A DNA stretch of 64,000 nucleotides, from positions 4,526,001 to 4,590,000 of the forward strand of contig OY970371.1 in NCBI GenBank assembly GCA_963718695.1, in the 5' to 3' direction. The notes under the pieces were generated by a model. That model worked only from the letters and a program-made list of their open reading frames with translations, had not been told where the DNA came from and made no database searches. This DNA comes from Manganitrophus sp963718695. Its GTDB lineage: Bacteria; Nitrospirota; Nitrospiria; SBBL01; Manganitrophaceae. Shown one piece after another: positions 32,543-39,392 of the stretch. The translations under genes and the position numbers were made by a program. Position 1 is the stretch's first letter; each line of letters opens with the position of its first letter.

Positions 32543-33835
32543 ATGGCGCGTTGGTTTCGCTGGCATAGCTGGATCGGCCTGACCGCCGGTCTGCTGTTGT
32601 TTGTCATCTGCTGGTCGGGCACCGTTGCCGTCTTCAGCCGTGAGATCGACTGGCTGCTGAATCCGGTCTTGCGGGTCCGGCCTCAGGCGTCGCGCGCGAG
32701 CTGGGGGGAGATTCTGGCGGCGGTCGAGCGGGCTTACCCACAAGGGAAGGTGTCGAGCCTTCACGCGCCGCTCGGGCCGCGCTTTGCGGCCGAAGCGGCG
32801 GTCGAGGCGCGGGGGCAGACCTTGCGGGTCTATGTCGATCCGTACACCGCTCAGGTCCGGGGGGAGACGAGCTATTTCAACGTACAGCGCTTCTTCCGCA
32901 GCTTCCACATGAACCTCTTCTTCCCCCGCACCCTCGGCTACTATGTGGTCTGCGCATTCTCCTTCGCCCTGATCGCGTCGATGGCGACGGCGCTGTTGTT
33001 CTATCACCATTGGTGGCGCCGCTTCTTCGTTTTAAAGATCGGACGGGGCCCGCGCATTTTTTGGTCGGATCTCCATAAGACCGCCGGATTGTGGTCGATC
33101 TGGTTTTGCACTCTCATCGCCGTCACCGGGCTTTGGTACCTCATCGAGATCTTCGGTTATGACTGGATGAATCCTTATTTCGGCTCCACGCCATCTCCGA
33201 CGCTGTCGGCGGACGAGAAGGCCGACTGGGGGGGGAAGCCGCCCCTCCCGCTGGACGATCTGGTGGCCCGCGCGCAAAGAGCACGGCCGGAGTTGACGAT
33301 CCAAACCGTCTCGCTTCCGGACGAGGAGGCGAACGACTTGATCTACTTCGACGGCCAGGGGGACGATCTGCTGGTGCGAAACCGCGCCAACAAACTCTAT
33401 CTGAATCTCCATACCGGCGAGGTGGCGGCGAGTCAGGATGCGGGCGATCTATCGCTCTACCGGCGTTGGGTCGATACAGCTGACCCGCTTCACTTCGGCG
33501 ACTTCGGTGGCCTGCTCAGCAAGTCGGTCTGGTTTCTCTTCGGGGCGCTCCTCTCCGGCCTCTCCCTCACCGGCGCGTACCTCCAGTCGAAGCGGCAGCA
33601 GCGGCGGGGGCAGGACAGCTACCGGCCGGCGATCATCGCCGCCTACGCGGTTTCCATTTTGGCGCTGCTGACCGCCGCCGTCGGCGGGTGGGGGGAGATC
33701 CGCGACTACGGCCCCGTCGCGGCCGAAGGGGGCCCTGTCTGGCCCGAAGTGCCCCTCGCCGTGGTCGGTTTCATCGCAGTCTGGCTGGCGAGCCTGCTGG
33801 CGGCGCTGGCGGTGTGGGTGCGCAAGCTGCGTTAA
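32543..33835 (+). CDS. PepSY-associated membrane protein (siderophore reductase-like)
   Basis: 430 residues with four or so membrane helices: 10-32, 135-155, 190-215 and pairs near 325-345, 365-385 and 400-425. WHSWIGLTAGLLLFVICWSGT and RSFHMNLFFPRTLGYYVVC are typical of the PepSY_TM family, as is WSDLHKTAGLWSIWFCTLIAVTGL. Conserved histidines (H8, H129, H158-159, H182) could hold haem. FoxB/PiuB-type members reduce ferric siderophores at the inner membrane. It starts nine bases after the restored end of the TonB receptor, so the two are one transcript. Confidence 0.85.
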   Translation: MARWFRWHSWIGLTAGLLLFVICWSGTVAVFSREIDWLLNPVLRVRPQASRASWGEILAAVERAYPQGKVSSLHAPLGPRFAAEAAVEARGQTLRVYVDPYTAQVRGETSYFNVQRFFRSFHMNLFFPRTLGYYVVCAFSFALIASMATALLFYHHWWRRFFVLKIGRGPRIFWSDLHKTAGLWSIWFCTLIAVTGLWYLIEIFGYDWMNPYFGSTPSPTLSADEKADWGGKPPLPLDDLVARAQRARPELTIQTVSLPDEEANDLIYFDGQGDDLLVRNRANKLYLNLHTGEVAASQDAGDLSLYRRWVDTADPLHFGDFGGLLSKSVWFLFGALLSGLSLTGAYLQSKRQQRRGQDSYRPAIIAAYAVSILALLTAAVGGWGEIRDYGPVAAEGGPVWPEVPLAVVGFIAVWLASLLAALAVWVRKLR

Positions 33836-33887
33836 GGCCGTGGGATCGTGAGTTCTTTTAACTAAAAAAGAAGGAGGAAAATAAAAT

Positions 33888-34334
33888 ATGGATAAGAAGC
33901 GTGTGATCGAGAGGCTAAATCAGATGTTGGAGCACGAGATGGCGGCGATGGTCCGCTATCTTCACCACGCGATCGTCGTTCCCGGCATCGGGCGGGGGCC
34001 GATCGTCGATCTGATGGAGACCCGCGCCAAAGAATCGATGGCGCATGCGAAGGTCCTCGGGAATAAGGTCATGGCGCTGGGGGGGCATCCCTCGGTGAAG
34101 GTTTCCGAGGTCTTCGAGCCCGGACCCCAACAGACGACACGCGAGATGTTGGAAGAAGATCTCGAAGAGGAGCGAAGGGCGGTTGAAGAATACCTTCAAC
34201 TCCTTCAGCTCGTCAAGGAAGATGTCCCGCTCGAATTCATGGTCCGGAGCATTCTTCTGGAAGAGCAGGCCCATGTAGAGAGCCTGGAGATCATGCTGCG
34301 CGAAGAGAGCACGGCGCAGGCGAAGGGGCGATGA
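33888..34334 (+). CDS. Ferritin-like diiron protein
   Basis: 148 residues with an AAGGAGG site. A four-helix ferritin pattern is visible with diiron ligands in EHEMAAMVRYLHHA, ETRAKESMAHAK, LEEERRAVEEY and EEQAHVE: two ExxH-type pairs plus single glutamates, as in bacterioferritin/Dps-like proteins. There is no haem-ligating methionine that I can assign. It would store or detoxify iron and closes the iron island; it converges with another ferritin-like gene. Confidence 0.85.
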   Translation: MDKKRVIERLNQMLEHEMAAMVRYLHHAIVVPGIGRGPIVDLMETRAKESMAHAKVLGNKVMALGGHPSVKVSEVFEPGPQQTTREMLEEDLEEERRAVEEYLQLLQLVKEDVPLEFMVRSILLEEQAHVESLEIMLREESTAQAKGR

Positions 34335-34368
34335 CATCCGTGATCGATCCGGAAATCGACATCCAGCG

Positions 34369-34397
34369 GAGAGGACCGGCGATACGCCGGTCCTCTC
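34369..34397. terminator. Hairpin between convergent ferritin-like genes
   Basis: GAGAGGACCGGCG (34369-34381), loop ATA, and CGCCGGTCCTCTC (34385-34397): a perfect 13-bp stem between convergent genes. No long T-run on either strand, so it may end transcription in both directions inefficiently. Confidence 0.6.
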
Positions 34398-34410
34398 TCC
34401 AGACGAACCG

Positions 34411-34875
34411 CTACGCACTTTTCACTTTCTTGAACTGAACCTCTTTTTCAGTGACACTGATCTTCTTCTGATCCAGCAGTTTTTCCAGTTCATTAACGTC
34501 TTGGTATTCATGATAGGCTTGGTCTTCGAAGAAAAACTTCAAGGGCGTCTCTTCTGCCGCGGCCTTGATCCCCTCTTGATAAATTTTTAAACCGGTCCGT
34601 TCGAGTTCAAGATCGAGCTGAAGCATTTCTTTCAGGTCGGTGCTCTGTTTGATCGCGTACGGCTCCACGGTCGGGAGCCCTCCCAAATTGACGATGTGAT
34701 CGCCGATCTGTTTGGCCTGGTTGAACGAGCTCTCGCTCTGGCTACGGAAATAGTCGGCGAAGAGGCGCCGGTCCATCCCCTGCACGAGAAAGCTGTGCTG
34801 TAGATATTGGATCCCAGCGGCATATTCGATCTGGAGCGCTTGATTCAGAATCTGAAGAACCTGTTTTGTATCCAT
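34411..34875 (-). CDS. Ferritin-like (bacterioferritin-type) protein
   Basis: 154 residues from the ATG at 34875, eight bases after GGAGG; an in-frame GTG 15 bases upstream would place that ribosome site inside the gene and is rejected. Four-helix pattern with ligand-like residues in ALQIEYAAGIQYLQHS, SESSFNQAKQIGDHI, LDLELERTGLKIY and EDQAYHEYQD. It differs substantially from the 33888 protein. Role: iron storage or oxidative stress protection, by family. Confidence 0.82.
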   Translation of the reverse strand: MDTKQVLQILNQALQIEYAAGIQYLQHSFLVQGMDRRLFADYFRSQSESSFNQAKQIGDHIVNLGGLPTVEPYAIKQSTDLKEMLQLDLELERTGLKIYQEGIKAAAEETPLKFFFEDQAYHEYQDVNELEKLLDQKKISVTEKEVQFKKVKSA

Positions 34876-34902
34876 AATGTGGGCCTCCACGGTTACTGTT
34901 CT

Positions 34903-34931
34903 ATTTTATGGGAAATCTCCGTTACATTCAA
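34903..34931 (-). promoter_or_regulatory. Promoter of the minus-strand ferritin-like gene
   Basis: Minus-strand TTGAAT (34931-34926), 17-base spacer, TAAAAT (34908-34903), 27 bases before the start codon at 34875. Confidence 0.5.
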
Positions 34932-34954
34932 CCGAGCTTTTGTGATTTTGTTAT

Positions 34955-34984
34955 TTGACTCCTCTGACTCAGCCTCTCTATCAT
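34955..34984 (+). promoter_or_regulatory. Promoter of the GH123-like gene
   Basis: TTGACT (34955-34960), 18-base spacer, TATCAT (34979-34984), 51 bases before the start at 35036 and divergent from the ferritin promoter. Confidence 0.5.
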
Positions 34985-35035
34985 AGAAGGAGAATATTTC
35001 GTCGCTTCATCATTGATGGATGGGAGGGGATTGTT

Positions 35036-37036
35036 ATGTGGAAGAGGCTGGTCTGGAGTGTTTCGGTCGTTTTGGTTTTTGCTTCCGCCGCCATGGGGCA
35101 GACGATCTGGTGGGAAACCGGCATGGTGAAACTCCGGATGGAAAATGGAGGTCCGGAGGGGGATCCGGTCCCGAAGAATGCCGATCTCTGCCAGGAGGAG
35201 AAGTGCACAAAGGGGGGGGTCCGGATTGCCGCGGCGCAGAATGAGTTCGAACCGTTCCAGATTTTCATCGCCGCGGAGAAAGACGAACTTCGCGGGGTCG
35301 ATGTGGCGGTGAGCGATCTTGTGCAAGAGACAGAAAAAGAAGGCTATCGAATTTCGTCGCGCCTGCCGGGGCCGATCATGATCTACCGGCAGCATTATAT
35401 TTTGATCGAGAAGCCGACCACCGCCGAGGCGCAGCCGGGCGCCTGGCCCGATGCGCTGATTCCGAAGGTCGACGAATACTTCGGCGAGCGGCGGTCGATC
35501 CCCGGCGAGGGGCGGCCCGCCTTCCCCTTCGATGTCCGTCGCGGAATGAAGCAGGGGATCTGGGTCGATGTGTATGTTCCCGCCGATGCGCCGCCCGGCC
35601 TCTACGCGGGCACGGCGACGGTGACGGTCGGCGGGAAGAAGGCGGCGGTGATCCCGATTCGCCTCACCGTTCAACCGTTTCGCCTCCCTTCAACCGCCTC
35701 GCTGAGAAACGCGTTTGCCGTCGGGATCACCGAGCTGGGAAGGGGGCACGACTGGGACGATCCCCGCTCGAATGCCAGAGGCTTCATCAGCGATGACCGG
35801 ACGAGCGAGCTGGTCTGTCTTTATACCAAAGCGCTGCTGCTTCATCGGCTCTCCAACGAGAACGCGATCTGGCCCCCTCCGCGCTGGGACAAACAGGGGG
35901 GAAGGATCAAATGGAATTTCCCGGAGGGGAAAACAGGTTGCCGGGAGAAGTACCCCGAGTTTATGAACGGCATCAACTCCCTCCCGGGCGGGAAGCTGAA
36001 GGGGGCGCGGCTAACCTCGCTTCGCCTGCGTGACGGCTACGGCTTCAACGATCCCGAGCGATACGATCCGGAGAAGCTCAACCCCGATTATTATCAGGAA
36101 TATGTCCGCTACTTTAAGGAGCACGGCTGGCTCGACCGGCTCTTTGATTACACCCGGGACGAGCCGAAATTTCTCTACCAGCGGCTCACGAAGCAGCGGG
36201 AGTGCTGGAACGTCGAGGAGATCGCGGAGCGCCCCGATACCGACTGGGACAAAATCAAGCGCCGCTCGGAGTTTCTCCACAAGCACGCCCCCGGTCTGAG
36301 ACTGCTGGTGACGACCGACCGCCATGCGGCCGAGTCTTGCTTCGAACGGCTCTTCGAGGTCAAGGAGGTGCAAAAGTTCATCGATATCTGGGTCGTCAGC
36401 ATCAAGCGGATGGACGGGAAGCCCGGCAGCGACCTTTATAATCGCAACTTCCGGTCGGTGTACGATGGATCGTTCATCGGGTCGGGGCAGGAGCTCTGGT
36501 GGTACCACGCCTGCGGCTCGCACGGCTGCGGCGACGGATCGGAGAAGGGATGGCCGACCGTGATGGTCGATCTTCCCGCCGTCTCGACGCGGATCTTCGA
36601 ATGGCTGACCTACCTCTACAACACTTCCGGGGAGCTCTACTATGAAACAATCTTCCAATACCCCTACTCTTATAAAATGAAGAAAGGTTCCGGCGGGAAA
36701 GAATCCAAGGTCGCCGACCGAAATCCGTTCGAACATGTCCATTACTTCGGAGGCCATGGCGACGGCGTCCTCTTTTATCCGGGAAAGCCCGATTACGTCG
36801 GCGGTAAGAATCATATCCCGATCGAATCGATCCGCCTGAAGCTGGTTCGGGAGGGGATGGAAGATTATGAATATCTCAAACTGGCCGAGGCGAAGAAGGG
36901 GCGGGAGTGGATCGAGTCGAATGTCCTTACCCTTTTGAAGCAGGATGACCAAACCCCGCTGAACGTCTATCGCTGGACCCGGCGGCCGGAGCGGCTTTTG
37001 GAGGCGCGCGAGAAACTGGCTTCGGTCTTGAAGTAA
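35036..37036 (+). CDS. Secreted GH123/DUF4091-like protein
   Basis: 666 residues from the ATG at 35036 (GGGAGGGG upstream; the open frame before it is not used). Signal peptide of about 22 residues (MWKRLVWSVSVVLVFASAAM). An N-terminal beta-sandwich contains YVPADAPPGLYAGTATVTVGG; a TIM-barrel-like middle follows, and the C-terminal DUF4091 signature is GVLFYPG then PIESIRLKLVREGMEDYEYL. GH123-type enzymes cleave beta-N-acetylgalactosaminides with a D-E pair; the best local candidate is DYTRDEPKF near residue 375. Substrate unknown. It stands alone with its own promoter and is followed by a repeat. Confidence 0.75.
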   Translation: MWKRLVWSVSVVLVFASAAMGQTIWWETGMVKLRMENGGPEGDPVPKNADLCQEEKCTKGGVRIAAAQNEFEPFQIFIAAEKDELRGVDVAVSDLVQETEKEGYRISSRLPGPIMIYRQHYILIEKPTTAEAQPGAWPDALIPKVDEYFGERRSIPGEGRPAFPFDVRRGMKQGIWVDVYVPADAPPGLYAGTATVTVGGKKAAVIPIRLTVQPFRLPSTASLRNAFAVGITELGRGHDWDDPRSNARGFISDDRTSELVCLYTKALLLHRLSNENAIWPPPRWDKQGGRIKWNFPEGKTGCREKYPEFMNGINSLPGGKLKGARLTSLRLRDGYGFNDPERYDPEKLNPDYYQEYVRYFKEHGWLDRLFDYTRDEPKFLYQRLTKQRECWNVEEIAERPDTDWDKIKRRSEFLHKHAPGLRLLVTTDRHAAESCFERLFEVKEVQKFIDIWVVSIKRMDGKPGSDLYNRNFRSVYDGSFIGSGQELWWYHACGSHGCGDGSEKGWPTVMVDLPAVSTRIFEWLTYLYNTSGELYYETIFQYPYSYKMKKGSGGKESKVADRNPFEHVHYFGGHGDGVLFYPGKPDYVGGKNHIPIESIRLKLVREGMEDYEYLKLAEAKKGREWIESNVLTLLKQDDQTPLNVYRWTRRPERLLEAREKLASVLK

Positions 37037-37041
37037 AAAAC

Positions 37042-37111
37042 ACGAGAGGCGTAAGGCGTGAGGGGTTAAAGATAAAAAGCGCTTGGGTCTTACCCCTTAC
37101 GTCTCACGTTC
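37042..37111 (+). repeat. Imperfect inverted repeat
   Basis: AGGCGTGAGGGGTTAAAGA (about 37054-37072) pairs imperfectly with TCTTACCCCTTACGTCTCACG (37088-37108), with a second GAGGCGTAAGG copy just upstream. It fills the gap after the GH123-like gene and looks like a REP-type interspersed element or a terminator remnant. Confidence 0.5.
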
Positions 37112-37217
37112 CTTTCGTTGCTCACGGTTTTTAACACCTTTGTTGTTCTTCCCCTCCGCTTCGGTTATAATAACCGGATGTGCGCAAATCGAATATTCAC
37201 AGAGGGGATAAGAAGGC

Positions 37218-37802
37218 TTGAAAAAATTAAATTTCACATCGGCTTTTTTTATTTTTTTTCTCATGCTGACCGGCTGCGGCTACAACTCGCTGCAGGCGAT
37301 GGACGAGCAGGTGAACGCCGCCTGGTCGGAGGTTCAGAATCAGTATCAACGCCGGTTTGACCTGATCCCCAACCTGGTCGAAACGGTCAAAGGCTTCGCG
37401 ACGCAGGAGCGGGATGTTCTCACCCAAGTGGTGGAGGCCCGGTCGAAGGTAGGGCAGATGAAGATCTCTCCGGAGATCATCCAAGATCCGGAAGCGTTCC
37501 GAAAATTCGAAGAAGCGCAGGGACAACTCTCCGGCGCGCTCTCCCGCCTGATGGTGGTGGTGGAGCGCTACCCGGAGCTGAAATCGAACGAGAACTTCCT
37601 CACCTTGCAGGCGCAATTGGAAGGGACCGAAAATCGAATCGCCGTCGCCCGGCGGGATTACATTCAAACCGTCCGCGACTATAATACGGCGGTCCGCTCC
37701 TTTCCCACCAATCTGACCGCCAAGTATCTTCTTGATATGAAAGTCCGGGAAAATTTCAGCGCGCAGCAAGGGGCGCAGGAAGCGCCGAAGGTGGCGTTTT
37801 AA
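37218..37802 (+). CDS. lemA: LemA family lipoprotein
   Basis: 194 residues from a TTG start with GGGATAAGAAGG before it. The lipobox LMLTGC puts the acylated cysteine at C20. The body matches LemA: NAAWSEVQNQYQRRFDLIPN followed by LVETVKGFATQE, then helices with VVEARSKVG and a conserved FPTNLTAKYL end. LemA proteins are helical bundle membrane proteins of unclear function, usually next to TPM-domain genes, as here; the stop overlaps the next ATG. Confidence 0.93.
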   Translation: MKKLNFTSAFFIFFLMLTGCGYNSLQAMDEQVNAAWSEVQNQYQRRFDLIPNLVETVKGFATQERDVLTQVVEARSKVGQMKISPEIIQDPEAFRKFEEAQGQLSGALSRLMVVVERYPELKSNENFLTLQAQLEGTENRIAVARRDYIQTVRDYNTAVRSFPTNLTAKYLLDMKVRENFSAQQGAQEAPKVAF

Positions 37803-38743
37803 TGCCGCTCGGCGGGGGGACGTTTTGCGAGCCTCGGACGGATCGGGTGGACCGGCTCCGGTTGTCCTTCGTGGTCCTTCTCTTTTTTGCGCTTTCATTC
37901 CTCATCTCCGCGACGGCCGCAGCGCTCGACGTTCCCCCGCTGCAGGGCCGGGTCAATGATCACGCGCGGCTCCTCACCCCCGAACAGGCCGCCGCTCTGG
38001 AAGAGAAACTCCGCGCATATGAATCGAAGACGACGAACCAGATCGCCCTTCTGACCGTGCCGAGCTTGGAAGGGGAGGCACTGGAAGATTTCTCGGTTCG
38101 CGTGGCGCGTGACTGGCAGCTGGGCCAGGAGAAGAGGAACAACGGGGTCTTGATCTTCATTGCGGCGGAGGAACGGGGTGTTCGGATCGAGGTCGGCTAC
38201 GGTCTGGAAGGGGCCCTGACCGACGCGCAGAGCAGCATCATCATCCGGAACATCATGATCCCCGCCTTTCGTGAGGGGGATTTCAATCGGGGTATCGAAA
38301 CGGGGGCCGATGCCATTCAAGCGGCGATCGCCGGGGAGTTCACGGCGCCGGATGTTCCCTCCGCGCGCCGCTCCCGCGACGATTCCAATGAGGTCTTCTC
38401 GCTCGGTCTGATTCTCCTGATTCTTTTTTCCTCATTCCTCTCTTACCTTCCGCTTCCGATTACCGGATTGGCCGGCGGGATCATCGGAGGGGTGGTCGGG
38501 TCCTTTATGATCGGGACGATCCTCCTTCCGGCGCTGGCCGGCGTTTTTCTCGGCATTCTGCTGCCGCTCCTATTTAGAGGTTCCGGAGGAGGACCCGGAC
38601 GCGGGCTCGGCGGGCGGAGTTACCGGGGAACCGGCTGGTCGGCCGGAAGAGGATGGAGCGGCGGAGGCGGCGGTTTTGGGGGTGGAGGGTTCTCCGGCGG
38701 CGGGGGAAGCTTCGGGGGAGGCGGCGCCTCCGGGCGGTGGTGA
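37802..38743 (+). CDS. TPM-domain (TLP18.3/Psb32/MOLO-1) membrane protein with Gly-rich tail
   Basis: 313 residues. A hydrophobic signal/anchor lies at 20-40; the TPM domain spans about 45-185 (VNDHARLLTPEQAAALEEKL, NQIALLTVPSLEG, RNNGVLIFIAAEERGVRIEVGYGLEG). Two membrane helices follow (about 198-255), then a glycine/serine-rich tail (GGGFGGGGFSGGGGSFGGGG) ending SGRW. Typical YgcG-type protein paired with LemA. Function unknown; photosystem repair proteins are distant relatives. Confidence 0.9.
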   Translation: MPLGGGTFCEPRTDRVDRLRLSFVVLLFFALSFLISATAAALDVPPLQGRVNDHARLLTPEQAAALEEKLRAYESKTTNQIALLTVPSLEGEALEDFSVRVARDWQLGQEKRNNGVLIFIAAEERGVRIEVGYGLEGALTDAQSSIIIRNIMIPAFREGDFNRGIETGADAIQAAIAGEFTAPDVPSARRSRDDSNEVFSLGLILLILFSSFLSYLPLPITGLAGGIIGGVVGSFMIGTILLPALAGVFLGILLPLLFRGSGGGPGRGLGGRSYRGTGWSAGRGWSGGGGGFGGGGFSGGGGSFGGGGASGRW

Positions 38744-38753
38744 AAAAAAAGCG

Positions 38754-39389
38754 ATGAAAAAGGCGGAAGCATTTTTTACAAAAGAACAGAAAGAGCAGAT
38801 TCACCAAGCGGTGGTTCGGGCGGAAGCCCGCTCCGCGGGCGAGATCATCCCGATGGTGGTCGATCAGAGCGGGCATTATATGCAGTTTGCGCTGACCGGG
38901 GCGATTTTTTTTGCCTTCTTTGTTGCGGTGATTTGGATGACGATTTCCCCGCGGGTGACGGTCCCTCAGATCCTGCTCATTGAGTTTTTCACCTTTTGGG
39001 TCTCTTTCTTTTTGATCCAGCGGGTGAGCCTGATCTGGTCCTGGCTGATTCCGGAAGGCTTAAAAGACCGGGTCGTCCGGCGCCGTGCCGAGGAGGCCTT
39101 TTATGCGAATCGGCTGCACGAGACCCGGGAGAAAACCGGCGTCCTGATTCTTCTCTCCCTCATGGAGCATCGGGTGCAGCTTCTGGCCGATGCCGGCATC
39201 CACCAGCGTGTTCCTGCCGAGACGTGGGAAAGGCTCGTTCAAGAGATTGCGTCCGGTGTGAAAGAAGGGCATCCGTTCGAAGCGTTGCGGGGGGCGATCG
39301 ATGCCTGCGGCCAGCTGCTGGCGGACCACTTTCCGAAGCGACCCGACGATACCGACGAGCTGTCGAATCAATTGCGCGTCGGTGAATAG
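38754..39389 (+). CDS. TPM-domain integral membrane protein
   Basis: 211 residues from the ATG at 38754, ten bases after the previous stop. N-terminal TPM-type segment (FFTKEQKEQIHQAVVRAEAR, GEIIPMVVD), two hydrophobic helices at about 44-65 and 72-95, then a second part (REKTGVLILLSLMEHRVQLLADAGI, VPAETWERLVQEIASG) that completes the split TPM fold. It is the third gene of the LemA-TPM-TPM set. Confidence 0.85.
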   Translation: MKKAEAFFTKEQKEQIHQAVVRAEARSAGEIIPMVVDQSGHYMQFALTGAIFFAFFVAVIWMTISPRVTVPQILLIEFFTFWVSFFLIQRVSLIWSWLIPEGLKDRVVRRRAEEAFYANRLHETREKTGVLILLSLMEHRVQLLADAGIHQRVPAETWERLVQEIASGVKEGHPFEALRGAIDACGQLLADHFPKRPDDTDELSNQLRVGE

Positions 39390-39392
39390 GAC

